The notes under the pieces are model-generated. The model was not told the DNA's origin. It worked only from the letters and a program-made list of their open reading frames with translations, and ran no database searches. Below are positions 47,576 to 59,520 of a stretch of 64,000 nt of DNA, piece after piece. The DNA lies in assembly GCA_024138015.1 (NCBI GenBank), contig JAMXBB010000007.1, positions 64,805,377 to 64,869,376 on the forward strand. The letters run 5' to 3'. The position numbers and the translations under genes are program-made. Each line of letters begins with the position of its first letter. Position 1 is the stretch's first letter. Source of the DNA: Lumnitzera littorea (Eukaryota; Streptophyta; Magnoliopsida; Myrtales; Combretaceae).

Positions 47576-49337
47576 TAATTTTCGTACCCCTTATAGTTCT
47601 AATTTTTGGTTTTTTTTTTTTAAAAAGGGTCCTAATTCAAAAATTAATAATAATAACAATAATAAATAAATAAAAAATACAAAATTGAAAAAATAATAAA
47701 AATATAAAAAATTGAAAAAAAAAGAAAAATTATAAAGATTTTTTTTTTTTTTTAGGAAAATAGATTTTGAGAAAGAAAAAACGGTTTAAGGTAAATGGAT
47801 TTAATTTAAGCTCGGTTCAATACGTAGTTTAAGTACAATTTAATTGTATTAAATATTAAGATACAAGCTAACGGTTTAACAGTAAAACACTTAAGCATTA
47901 GCATTGGATTAGTTTGAGGTCACCTGTTCAAATCCCATTAGGCACATATGTGTTTTTTATTTTTCTTTCTTTCATTTTATGAAAGTTGGGTGAGTGTACG
48001 AGATTTAAATCTAATTTTAAATCTTTTGAATCTAATGCAATAGAGATATAAGAAATTCAAATCGAATTTGATTTTTATCAAACCAGGTTTGAATCGATAT
48101 GAATGATTTAAATCTAATTTGATTTTTAAATTAGATCAGGGTTAATACAAAAGATTCAATTTGATATGATTTAAAGATTTGTTTTTTGAGCTTTATAAAT
48201 ATCAATTGTGTGGCATAAAAAAGGTTGGTTTTGCATACTCAACTTTTCAATCCATTCTTGTAATTCCATATGTAATCTATAACCCACTCACCGAATCAAA
48301 CTCAGACACGCCTCATACTTCGACACATTACATCCACTGATTAAAGACATGAATAGCCACTACACATCACCAACGCCCACAACCTCCATATGTTCAAGTA
48401 TCGACGTCACCCCCTCAATCACAATGCAACTTATAACCCAACAATTAGAACTCATAGCCCAGCGACACACCAACTAAACACCTTGACCCTACAACATTTG
48501 ATTGTCACGTTGATCATACAATCACTCAATTGCACAGACATTTGTCCCTCACTGCACACATCTATAATTAGTACCGCACATACTCTGCTGTAGCGCTACA
48601 ATTATTGTATATACGAGTACATCGCAGTCAATTTCAATACGACAACACTGCTCCATCCACACCTTTAAACATGAATTGCAGCCTCATATTCACTGTTTTC
48701 ACCATGCTGCAGCACACAACAGTGCACATGTGTCTACTGCAGCATTGATTTGCATACGTCTAGCTACACATCGCTAATGAAGTTCACTCACACGGCAATA
48801 GTCCATGAACACGTATACGAAGAATTAATTACACTGCTACGACGAATCAACAACTCCACTGATCAGACCAAGTACTTCACGTTACTGCTACAACAAATTT
48901 GGTCAACAAGTCTACACCCCCAACTGACAACAGCACATCCCAACGTGTTACTATCTATACACCACCTAAACTACTGCAGTACACTCCATGGACAGCACTT
49001 GATCCGCAATGCTATAGTACGCCTATCCTTCGTCTAGCACATACAACAAGTTCAGATGTGACTATAGAACCGTTACTTTGAAAAATGCAGTAGTTATAGA
49101 ACTTGAGAACCTTTAGAACTTACCCTTTGCACACATGAAAACCTTTTTTAAAAAATTACAAGAACCTATAATGTAGTAAATCTAGATGGATAAGGACAGT
49201 TGTGAAGTTATATTTTCTTACATTTTCCTTGTATAGTCTCGTTGTAATATTTCCTTATAAATATCCTGTAATAATTCCATCTAGATCTAGATGGATGGAT
49301 TATGTTAAGGAGCTTTTGAAGAGATCCATGTCCACCT
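47576..49337 (+). mobile_element. Ogre/Tat-like LTR C (5' LTR of the outer element)
   Basis: It starts TATAGATACC, a G-to-A changed form of TGTAGATACC, and matches 62665-64000 (LTR D) over about 1.3 kb. The shared order is 'ttctaatttttg', an A/T low-complexity tract, a 'taacggtttaacagtaaaacac' segment, and a C/A-rich, GC-richer part (48240-49080). 'tataaatatcc' near 49255 may be a promoter. It ends where LTR A begins. Short ORFs in the C/A-rich part (48390-48593, 48750-49037) are not genes: LTR D has the same DNA without conserved frames. Confidence 0.7.
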
Positions 49338-51950
49338 TATAGACACCTCATTTTTGCTTCTTTTTTCTTTTTTTCATTTTTCAAAATTTTAGAATAGGTT
49401 AAAGGGTTCTAAAGTCAGGAAAAATACAAAAAAAAAAAAGAAATTAAAGAAAACCCCTAAAATAAGAGATTTAGGAAAAAAATGAAAAAAAAAAAATAGA
49501 AAAATAAGAAAACCCAAAAATATGAAATTCAGGAAAATACCAAAAAAAAAAGGAAAAAACACATAAAAAAGAAATTTAGAAAAAATACAAAAAAATGGAA
49601 AAATTTAGAAAAATATATAAAAAATTTTGAAAAGTCACAAAAAATAGAAAAAAAAGGGAATTTAGAAAATAATAGAATTTTTTTAGATAGTTTAAATATA
49701 ATAGATTTTTAATTTAAATAAATTTAAATAAAAAAACTGTTGGATTAAGGCTAAGATTTAAGTCTAGCCCAGGCTGACTTAGTTTTGCACATATAGATAA
49801 GGCACAAGCTAAATGGCCTAACGGATAAGCTTATATACTTTGCATTAGGGTTTGGTTTGAGGTCTTAGGTTCGAAACTTACTAGAGGCATAAAAATGCCT
49901 TTTTATCCTTTTTCTTTTTTATACTCTATTCATGACACGTGGCACTCCATGATTCGTCTAGACAGCATAAAGGACTCTTTCTCTCGGACGATTCTCTCTT
50001 TCTTAACACATATACAGGTAGGTTGGATTTTCTCTCTCTTTCTTTGGAAACGACCCTAACCTCCCCCCACCCCCCTCCTCTCTCTCTCTCTCTCTCTATC
50101 GTCACGATCTCTTTCTTAGCCTAAACCTTTTCTGGCTACCGTCTCCTTCTCTTGAAGAAACACAATTCACCGACCCTTTCTTTCTATCCATGGTCTCTCT
50201 CTCATAAATTCAAAACATACACACACACACATGCACACTTGACTCTCGAAACTTACCCGCTAATGACTAACACAACATGTACATGTACAGTACCATCCCC
50301 TTCTCTTGGCCTACAACACCTACGAACACCATGCATACACCTCCAATCACTCACGATAGCAACTCCCTCTCTTTAGATCCATACCCATAGCCAGCAAATA
50401 GCTACATGTAGCAGCAATAGACATACATACACACAGACTTGACTACAACTTACCAAACCATTCTCTTGACCTAGCTCCACCTCGAGACTTTAGCCACATG
50501 TGACATCACCCCTACGACCTGAACCTAACATCAACTATGGCAACAACAGCAAACAAGCGTCGAACTAACTTTGACCCAAGCTGATACCATCCTTCACTCA
50601 ACACCCAATCTATACTGTGTGTCCCTATTTAGCAGCCACACTCTAACCCACCACTACGGTGCACACCATTAACCACCATCAATGGCCAAGTTAAGCCACG
50701 ATGTTGTCCTTAGACCCCCAAAGTCATATATAATATTCACAAAACTACCTTCACTTCCTTTGAAAACCAATCAGAACACTTTGGGTCGCCTCCATTCATC
50801 AACTCCTTAGTGACCCGACTTATAACCTACTGCTTCGACCAAAACTCCAACCTAGATTTAGCCCACTGACTTGAGTTCGCTCCACGACCTACGTCCCTAT
50901 TTAGTTTAACTCCAATCTAACCCACAAGATTGGTTTTGACCCTTTCTGCAACTTTACTATTGTTTGTTTTTTTTTTGTATTTTTTTTTTATTATTATTTG
51001 TATACATGGGATGTAACTATAAAAAAAAAAAGAAGAAAGAAAAAAAGAGAAAAACCAAAAAAAAAGAAAAACAAAAGAAAAGAAAAGAAAAAGGCGAAAG
51101 AAATATTTAGTTTAGTTTTATTTTTATTTTCGTGTTTTAACCAAAGAACTAAAAATAAAAATAAAAAGTAAATAAATAAATAATAATAAATAAAATAATG
51201 ATAAAAAATAATAAAGTTACCATATCACTTAGAAAATCAATTTTTTCCAAAAATAAATAAAAATAAATATACCCTTTCCAATTAAGGCGCTTTAGAGTTT
51301 TCAAAAAACAAATCTCGATTTAAGACCATTTAGGAAATTGTCTTCAAATAAACTCAAAACGGGTAAATAACGTAAACACGATCTTCTTTCAAAAATTAAA
51401 ATCAATTCACTCGGTAATGTTTTCATAGAATAAATTACAGAAGTCTAATCCCAAATGGCAAGTGTATAGGTACTCGTATAAAAGTACGGGGTGACTTAAA
51501 ATATAGAAAATTTGATTTTTTCCATGTTTGTAGATATTTATGTAAATTAATCAAATTAGTTACGTATAATATGATTAGCTGTTTAGAAATTGAAAAAGGG
51601 TATTATTGAAAAGAAAATTTTAAATTGAAAAGTTAAAAAGTGGTACCTGTTTAGGGTTTAATAGGATAGCCCTCGAATTTAGATCTCTTGTTTTAGAAAA
51701 CCATTTTGTAAAAATTGGTTTTCTCATTAAAACCAGTAGCTAAGTTATAACCAATCTACTCAATTGGTTATAACTTAACTTTTTTCTCGATCTGGTCGGG
51801 TGGCGACTCCAAAAGTATTTTTAAGATATAAAAAATCGATTTTCTTTTAACCCTAGTTGAGGGTCAGTATTAAATGGGTAAAGTTTAATACTGATTGGTT
51901 TAAAGAAGACCTAATTTATAAAAGAACCGGGAGGGAAAAAACCAAGCTCA
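49338..51950 (+). mobile_element. Ogre/Tat-like LTR A (5' LTR of the inner element)
   Basis: The start TATAGACACCTC corresponds to TGTAGATACCTC of LTR B (57045). Homology to LTR B continues through the A-rich tract (49420-49690), a 'gcctaacggataa' segment, the stretch 'gacacgtggcact' and the CT-rich block (50030-50100) to about 50195. Beyond that, LTR B is lost. The right end is placed just before the primer-binding-like site at 51952. The length of 2.6 kb suits Ogre/Tat elements, which have long LTRs. Confidence 0.65.
50077..50098. repeat. CT microsatellite in LTR A
   Basis: A (CT)n run of about 22 bp in the leader-like pyrimidine block. LTR B has a shorter, interrupted version near 57992-58008. 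Confidence 0.85.
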
Positions 51951-51953
51951 ACA

Positions 51954-51973
51954 GCTTAGCGACTCCACTAGGG
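51954..51973 (+). other. Primer-binding-site-like sequence of the inner Tat-like element
   Basis: The site reads agcttagcgactccactagg. It corresponds to the TTGGCGACTCCACTGGGGAC seen after LTRs of plant Tat-type elements, with two G-to-A changes. A related 'gggtggcgactcc' lies inside the LTR near 51796. The matching tRNA was not determined. Confidence 0.5.
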
Positions 51974-52639
51974 ACGTTAAGAGGGCTAACTACTTAAAAA
52001 CATTTCGAAATTAAAATTGCTTTTTAAATTACCTATGTTGTTTAGTTATTTGTTTATTTATTTGTATAGTCATTTGTTTATTTTTTATTGACTTCATGTG
52101 TATATTTGTTTTAATTAACATATTTATTTTGGAAATAACATACATTGGGGCATGGGGGGCTCATTTGTTGCATCAAAGATGTTGGGTAGATATGGTCAAA
52201 CCCAAGCCATCTTAGGACCTAAGAGGGGGGCTATCATGTAAGTTCTGGGTGTAGTAGGGTAAGCATTGTTCGGGGCCAATTAGGCTACCTTAGTTATGCT
52301 CATTGTAACTAATGAAAGTGTTTTCTAAAAACTAAGTAAGGTCACAGAACTTAAGGACTTTTTAGAACCTACCCTAATTATATATTCTTCCTTTCGTGCT
52401 TGAGTTAATATATTACCCTTAAGAAATTTCGACCCTACTAATCATTCAAGAGTTTTAATGCAAACAAGTTTTTGAAAATTACAATAAGGTTGCAACTTAA
52501 GGAGTAATGTACTAACCCACATTACTCTAACATTTGCATATTTCCACATTTTTTTCTTTTGTTGCATTAATTACTAATTCTTGTCCATAAAATGTATGGA
52601 CTTAGGATGCCAAACAACTAAGCAAATGATTAGGTGAAT

Positions 52640-52830
52640 GATAGGCCGTTGGACATCTTTAGGATTCATGAACAAATGCTGAGAGACGAGATAGCCTACT
52701 TGAAGGAAAAACTTGAGTGTTCTAAGGCTAATAATCGGGCCTTAAGGTCCTTTCTAACATAGGTCGTTGGGGATACCTATAAGATGATAGAGGATCTTAA
52801 GGCTCATATACGAGACTTAATGTAGGGTTT
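52640..52830 (+). pseudogene. Coiled-coil gag-like ORF relic
   Basis: The frame reads 'LDIFRIHEQMLRDEIAYLKE' and, after a stop at 52759, 'YKMIEDLKAHIRDLM'. The heptad-like spacing of Leu, Ile and Ala suggests a coiled coil. It stands where gag begins in Tat-type elements. Too short for firm identification. Confidence 0.4.
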
Positions 52831-53219
52831 TTCCAATTCAGATCTAAAGAGCCTAAAATAAAGTTCTTGAATAAATGTTAGGTTCTTTGCTTTGTATTAC
52901 AATCTTTTTCAAAATAATAAAGTTCTCTTTAGTTCACTGTTCTTCATTTTTTAACATTCTCATTTTTGTAAATGTTCCTTCAATAAACATTTATCTAACC
53001 ACTTTTCTTTCTCATTTAGGGAAATGTAAATAAAATCTATAGACTTGTAAATAGCACCCTAAAAATCACTACCCTTATTTGTAAATAATTTTTCTTGTTT
53101 TCTATACAATAGAACTTTATCTTTCTCTCTCTTAAAAAAAAAAAGAAGATAAAGAAACAAAAATTGAAAAGAAAGATTGCTGACGGCTATAAATCTTTAG
53201 GGATTCAGGGAGTCAACAC

Positions 53220-53640
53220 AAGTTCAGGCCTTTGGCCCACTCAAGCAACTGGCCCAAATATTCGGTTTTCAACCCACATAAGATCCTTCGATCTATTAAA
53301 GAAGCCAACATGAGCCCCTTAGCCCATTCAATACAAACACGAGCCTTTTAGCCCATTTAAACCAAACACAAGCCACTTAGCCAACACTAACCTTACGTCC
53401 ATTTAAGTGACTTACCCAAAAACAGGGCACTTTGCTAGGAATTCAACCTAAACACCAACCTTGGGCTCATTCAAGTGACCTACCCAAATATAAGCCACTA
53501 GGCCAGGTAGCCAATTCGAATATGAACTACGGCCCATTAAGGTAGCTGACCCAAACACAATCTTTAGCCCTTAAAAGTAACTATGCCAAGCCAAAACCTA
53601 TGGTTTATTTAGAAACCCAAGCCCAATCATGAACCTAACT
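53220..53640. repeat. Degenerate short repeats of 'gcccattcaa...' type
   Basis: Units of about 29-45 bp recur with 'agccctttagcccattcaa' and 'caaacacaagcc' variants. They are strongly diverged, and period and copy number cannot be fixed by eye. Confidence 0.5.
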
Positions 53641-55089
53641 AAAACACAAAGTCAAATATCGAGGCATGATTTGAGAAACCGAGGGACAAAGCCAATCACT
53701 ACCCTAGGAAGATAAATATAGATTCCTTCTTAAGAAATTGGTAACTCACTTTTTGAAAAAAGTTTAAGATGAGAAGGGGTAAACTATATCCTATACACTA
53801 ACTTGAAACACTTTGAGAGTTAAGCGACATAATGGTGAGGATACCTTGGACTCATTTCTTAAAGGAGGTTTACTTTGAATGTGATACGTAGATTAAAATG
53901 AAGTTAGACATTTATTTTCAAATCTCAAACACGATTACCCTTTGTTAACCCTGTTGGATCAATTTGGGGAACTTTCAAATTTAAACCCTATCAAGAACCA
54001 CCCCATAATGGGGCAATTCAAAGATTAGGGTCATTGATTAGAAGATAGGGATAAGATTGGTTTATGCTTATTTAAGTAACATTAACTCAAAAACAACTTT
54101 TATTTCTGATAAATTATTTTTCTTTGTAATGAAGAAGAGCTAATTTCTTTTTCAAGTACCTCACCATATATTAGAAATCTATGGATTTAGAGCCTTGAAT
54201 CATTTAAAAAGAAAAAAAAACTCAATAATGGAGACAATTACTCTTAAGGCCAAAAGAAGAGAGAGAATAGGGTAAAGTAATTAAAAAAAAAATAAGAAAA
54301 AGAAGAAAAGAGGCCAAAGAATTAGGCTTAAGAGTAAGACGAAAGCCCTAAGAAATATTTCGTATCCTAGTAGGAGTAGCCAAATCAAATCAAGAGGTCG
54401 AGAGTCAAAACCCACATAACCCTAAGAAACATAAGGCCTTAAATCACACTCCATAGCCCGAAAACCTAAAATCTCTATATCTACTCTAATACTTTAAAGC
54501 CTCTCTTACCTATACTAAATCACATAAGGCCTTCTCACCTACAATACCACCCTTATACATGTAAAAGCTCTTTTGATTTTGAAAGATAATTTATTTTTAA
54601 TGAAAATTGTTTTTGAAACTAGGGTAAGCATACTTGTAATTTTTCCTTAAGGCTCTTGACTTGTACACCCAGGATTAATAAAAGTATTTTTTTTCAAAAT
54701 AGGCCTCTTCATTAATCCTTTTTGAAACCTTTGGACCAAAAGCTTAAATTCATAATGTTGAATTAAAAATACTCTACTGGCATGAATATTGGTAAGTGAA
54801 TTGGCATGTTGGCTCCTTCAAGCCAGTGAGTGTTTTTTCAGGGCTTTATACCATTTGCTTGGTTCTTCCTTGAGTCATCAACTTGGTAGGCCAAATATCA
54901 CCTGAAAATTCTTTTAATTGATCGTATTCAATTACCTCAATATAAACAAATAATACTTAGTTTAGTTATCCACTTGTTTTGTTCTCTTAAAAAACATGTT
55001 TAGATATATACTTTTTGTTTTGTTTTCATCAAAATCAAATAATGAACCTTAGGTTCAACACTTTCAACCCTTCTTTAGTAAACTCCATT

Positions 55090-55640
55090 TAGGTTCTTTA
55101 GTAAGCCCATAAGGCACTTACCTTATCAATTCTTTATGGTGAGCCCATAAGTTACTTCTCTTCACCAAGTTGTCGTAGCGAGCTCGTAGGGTGCATCCCT
55201 CACCAACTTTCTCTTAGAGAGCCCATAGGGTACGTCTCCTCATCAACTTTCTCTTAGCAAGCCCATAGGGTACCTCCCTCACTAACTTTCTCTTAGAGAG
55301 CCCATAAGGCGTGTCTCCTCATTAACTTTCTCTTAGCAAGCCTATAGGGTGCCTTCCTCACCAACTTTCTCTTAGCGAGCCCATAGGGCGCATCTCCTCA
55401 TCAACTTTCTCTTGGTAAGCTTATTGGGCACTTTCTTTTAGCAAACCCGTTGGGTAATTTCTCTCATTAAATCCTCTTAAGCAAGCCCATAGGATGTGTT
55501 TCCTCATCAAATTTCTCTTAGCAAGCCTGTAAGGTGCTTCTATTCTTTTAACGAGCCCATAGGGATCTTCTGTTCCTTTAGCTAGCTTATAGGGCTCTTC
55601 TATTCCTTTTAGCAAGCCTATAGGGCACAACATTAAGACC
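55090..55640. repeat. ~40-bp tandem array
   Basis: The unit is 'gcccatagggtacctccctc' followed by 'actaactttctcttagaga'. Phrases at 55221, 55261 and 55300 show a 39-40 bp period. About 13 units are present; the last few are diverged. The minus-strand open frame at 55421-55642 is only a by-product of the repeat. Confidence 0.85.
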
Positions 55641-55644
55641 AAGT

Positions 55645-56590
55645 TTAGGGTTACTAGTCCTCGAGGGATACTCCCACCTAAGTTAGTGAGCTTAGAGAGG
55701 TACGACCAGGTTCTTTAGATCGATCTCAACTTAGGGTTGCTACTCTCTAAGAGATACTCCTGCTTAGGTTAGTGAGCCCAGTGAGGCATGATCAGGTCCT
55801 TTAGATTGATCCCAGCTTAGGGTTGCTAGTCCTTGAGAGACGCTACCACCTAGGTTAGTGAGCCTAGTGAGGTACGATTAAGTCCTTTAGATCGATCCTA
55901 GCTTAGGGTTACTAGTCCCTGAGAGATGCTCTCGCTTAGGTTAATGAGCCTAGTGAGGTACGACTAAGTCCTTTAGATTGATCCTAGCTTAGGGTTGTTA
56001 GTCCTTGATAGACACTCTTGCCTAGGTTAGTAAGCTTAGAGAGGCATAACCAGGTTCTTTAGATCTATCCCAACTTAGGGCTGCTAGTCTCCGAGAGACA
56101 TTCCCGCCTAAGTTAGTGCTCCTAAAGAGGTACGATTAGGTTCTTTAGATTGATCCCAACTTAAGGATGCCAGTCTACAAGAGACGTTCCTGCTTAGGTT
56201 AGTGAGCTTAGTGAGGTACGACTAAGTCTTTTAGATCATCCCAACTTAGGGTTGCTAGCCCACAAGAGATGCTCTCTCTTAGGTTAATGAGCCTGATAAG
56301 GCCTAACCGGGTTCATTAGATTGATCTTAGCTTAGGGTTGCTAGTTCTAAAGAGATGCTCTCACCTAGGTTAGTGAGCCTAGAGAGGTACGATCGGGTTC
56401 TTTAGATCAATCCTAACTTAGGGTTGCTAGTCCTTAAGAGACACTCCTGCTTAGGTTAGTGAGCTTAGAGAAGCATGACCAAGTTCTTTAGATCGATCCT
56501 AGCTTAGGGTTGCCAGTCCATAAGAGATGCTCTCGTCTAGGTTAGTTAGTTTAATGGGCCATTACTAGGTCTTAATTTAAGGTTTTAGCC
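55645..56590. repeat. ~86-bp tandem array, 11 copies
   Basis: Each unit starts 'ttagggttgctagtcc', continues 'gagagatgctctcgcttagg', 'ttagtgagcctagtgaggta' and ends 'ctttagatcgatcctagc'. I count 11 consecutive units of 85-86 bp with mostly transition differences. It directly follows the 40-bp array. Confidence 0.9.
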
Positions 56591-56890
56591 AGCTTTAGGA
56601 GCATTTTACTTACCTTGGTTAGTTATTTCATTAGGGTACGACTAAGTTTTCTCATTTAATTTAGGGTCTTACCCAACATTAGGAGCGCTTTATCCACCTT
56701 GGTTAATTAGCTCATTGGAGCACGACTAAGTTTTCTCATTCAATTTAGGTTGGGGTACGACCAAGTTTTCTCATTCAGTTTAGGGTCTTAACTAGCTCAA
56801 GGAGTGCTTCGCTCGTTTTACTTTGGCTTATCAGCTTAAAAGAGTACAACCAAACTTCTTTCAATCTTTCAGCTAGCTCTTGTAGTGCCA
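56590..56890. repeat. ~85-bp array, about 3-4 copies, shared with the outer element
   Basis: The units carry 'cttaggagcgctttatccac', 'cttggttaattagctca' and 'cgactaagttttctcatt'. The same unit type makes up 58270-58683 and 61965-62480, so the two nested Tat-like elements share this repeat. Confidence 0.8.
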
Positions 56891-57030
56891 CCCCTCCCTT
56901 CACCAAATCCACGGTGGATTGAACCTAAGATAGCTAGGTAGCTGTAGCGTTTTTTAGGATAAAATCCACTATTAGGGAAAAAATAGTATCTCATTTATAT
57001 TTGTGGCAAAGTTTTGCTTAAACTTCATCA

Positions 57031-57044
57031 CAAAGAGGGGCAGT
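57031..57044 (+). other. Polypurine tract of the inner Tat-like element
   Basis: caaagaggggcagt precedes the TGTAGATACC start of LTR B. The outer element has aaaaaggggcagc in the same place at 62652-62664. Confidence 0.7.
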
Positions 57045-58105
57045 TGTAGATACCTCATTTTTACCCTTTCCTTTTTTTTTCATCAAAATTTTAGAATAGG
57101 TTAAAAGGTCTTAAAATCAGGAAAAATACAAAAAAAAAAAATAAAAATTAAAGAAAACCTTCAAAATAAGAGATTTAGGAAAAAAAATGCAAAAATAAAA
57201 AAATAGAAAAATAAGAAAACCCAAAAATATAAAATTCAGGAAAATACAAAAAAATAAGAAAAAGGGAAAAACACAAAAAAGAAAAGAAATTTAGAAAAAA
57301 AATACCAAAAATGGAAAAATTTAGAAAAATATATAAAATTTTTTAACAAGTCACAAAAAATAGAAAAAAATTGAATAAATAGGGAATTTAGAAAATTATA
57401 ATTTTTTTAGGTAATTTAAATATAATATATTTTTAATTTAAATAAATTTAAATAAAGTATCGTTGGATTTAAGTTTAGATTTGAGTTTAGCCCAAGCTGA
57501 TCTAATCCATATATGCAATTTAATTGCACATATGGATAAAGCACAGGTTAAACGGCCTAACGGATAATCTTATAGACTTTGCATTAGGGTCTTGGGTTCG
57601 ATTTAAGGTATTAGGTTCGAAACTTGCTAGAGGCATAAAAATTCCTTTTTATCCTTTTTCTTTTTTACACTTTGTGTACTGCCATATGTTAAAAAATCAC
57701 TAGGCTACGTGTCTGTTCATGACATGTGGCACTTCGTGATTCGTCTCCCCATTTTTCTTCTCTCTTTTTCTTTTCTTCCCTTCACTTTCTTGTTTTAAAA
57801 AACAAATAAACAATAAAAAAGAAAGGAAGGGACACATACATAGGGGGGACAGGGGACATTCGAAATATACACATAAGACACTCATAGAGGACTCTTTCTC
57901 TCGGCCTATTCTCTCTTGCTCAACACACACACATGCAGGTTGGATTCTTTCTCTCTCTCTTTGGAAACGACCCCCTTCTTTCTCTCTACTACCTCTCTCT
58001 CTCTCTCTACTATTACGATCTCTCTCTTAACTTAGACCTTTTTTAGCTACCATCTCCCTCTCTCGAAGAAACATAACTCACAGACCCTCTCTTTTTGTCT
58101 ACGTT
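57045..58105 (+). mobile_element. Ogre/Tat-like LTR B, truncated 3' LTR of the inner element
   Basis: It matches LTR A from 49338 to about 50195: the same A-rich tract, 'ggcctaacggataa', 'gacatgtggcact' and CT block. An insertion of about 120 bp at 57730-57880 is absent from LTR A. The match ends at about 58105 ('tttttgtctac'), so the last ~1.7 kb of the LTR is missing. Confidence 0.7.
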
Positions 58106-58269
58106 ATATCCGGGCTTGAATTTCCCTATACCTATCTCCTTTAATTTCTGTACTTATTATTGTTTTGATTACTCTTATTATTGCATTTAATTAGATACAT
58201 CGAAAAAGAATTGTATATTGTCTTAGAACTTAACTCACCTACTACCCCTCCCCTCCCCTTAAGTTTAGC

Positions 58270-58683
58270 TTAGTGTTCTTCATGCTTTTCTTACCTTGGG
58301 TATTCAGCTCATAGGGGGCACGACCAAGTTCTCAATTCTTTTTAGGGTCTTACTTAGCTTAAGGAGCACTTCGCCCACCTTAGTTAATCAGCCCATAGGG
58401 GGCATGACTAAGTTCTCAATTTTTTTTTAAGGTCTTAGCCAACTTAAGGAACGCTTCGTTTGCCTCGATTAGTTAGCCCATAGGGGGCATGACCGAGTTT
58501 TAATAGGGTCTTAACCAGCTTAAGGAATGCTTTTCCCACCTTAGTTAGTTAGCCCATAGGGGACATGACCAAAGTTCTTAATTCTTTTTAAGGTCTTAAT
58601 TAGGTCAAGGAGCGCTTTACCAGCTTTGGTTACTCAGCCCATAGGGAGCATGACCAAGTTCTCAATTCATTTTAGGGTCTTAG
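58270..58683. repeat. ~85-bp tandem array, left part (5 copies)
   Basis: Units contain 'agcttaaggagcacttcgcc', 'caccttagttaatcagccca', 'tagggggcacgaccaagttc' and 'tcaattctttttagggtctt'. The 'gcccataggg' phrase recurs at 58391 and 58476, an 85-bp period. The array is split by a solo LTR and resumes at 61965. 58106-58269 between LTR B and the array is unassigned. Confidence 0.9.
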
Positions 58684-59307
58684 TGTCACATCTTGGCACA
58701 TCACATAATGTACCATCATACATGAATATCTGTTGAAAATTTAACTCACCTTGCTCATTCATCAAAAGACAACATTGTTTACATAATAAAGGGGTTTCTA
58801 CATTGGAGTTCAGTTAGATTTCCTATTACAACTTATTTGTATAACATAATATTTACATCAAAACATGTACTAGCTTTTTCCTTTGTCATCTTTATAGTAA
58901 TAGGATCTTTGACTTAGTTCAAGCTTTATACAAAAGTTGTTGACTCCGACTCATGCTCTTTATATATATATCACCCCTTAGCGTTAGGCCCTTCATGATA
59001 CAATTAACTTAAGGATAAAACATTTTATCCCTTCAGCTACTGAAGCTGAGTGAGAGTGGATAACATGTAATACAACATAGAGAATATGATAGACAATATT
59101 ACATATCACAACTGAAATATTTCAATTATAACTCGTAGGTTTAACTTTACATATGCATTCGCCTAATCGAACATTTATTATTAGCAGTGCAGCATGCTAT
59201 ATTTATGCACGTGGCATACATCGATATCGATATCTTATGGCCTCCAAACTTCTTCCGGTTAGTCGACATAATCAGGTATTTAGATACAATGTCTAGGAAC
59301 CTAAAGC

Positions 59308-59520
59308 AATAAGGAGCTGCTTGAGAGTAAGGCCCCCACTAAATTGACTACATACTGTAGTTTACCATTATCAAAACGGGCAATAAGGAGTTTCTTAAGA
59401 GTAGGACCCCTAACTTTATAAAATTAGACTATACATTGTAGTCCACCAAATTAAAGTGGCAACATTACCAAATTAGACCATACACTATAGTCTACCAAAT
59501 TTGACTATCAAAATAGTCAC
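59308..59520. repeat. ~75-80 bp tandem duplication inside the solo LTR
   Basis: 'caataaggagctgcttgaga' at 59308 recurs as 'caataaggagtttcttaaga' at 59382. Each is followed by 'gtag(t)ttacca'/'gtagtccacca' segments, and a third partial unit 'agaccatacactatagtcta' ends near 59502. Confidence 0.7.

Larger units (their letters stand above)
51974..57030 (+). mobile_element. Internal region of the inner Tat-like element, non-autonomous
   Basis: No gag-pol domains are visible. A coding relic lies at 52640-52830, then degenerate repeats at 53220-53640, then tandem arrays at 55090-55640, 55645-56590 and 56590-56890, directly upstream of the polypurine tract. Ogre/Tat elements are known for long untranslated 3' regions that generate tandem repeats. 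The content fits a non-autonomous derivative. 54000-55080 shows nothing recognisable. Confidence 0.55.

Noticed and set aside
48390..49081. Overlapping plus-strand ORFs of 60-95 codons
   Set aside because: They lie inside an LTR; the second LTR copy (63230-64000) does not keep the frames.
55421..55642. 73-codon minus-strand ORF with repeated 'G.GLLKGIEEPY'-type text
   Set aside because: It is the translation of the 40-bp tandem repeat and not a gene.
55090..56590. CRISPR-like regular repeats
   Set aside because: Units are directly contiguous with no unique spacers, and the context is a plant retrotransposon 3' region.
57700..57930. Minus-strand 76-codon ORF with Cys and Lys/Glu-rich ends
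   Set aside because: It lies within LTR B, partly in the insert absent from LTR A, on the antisense strand of the element.
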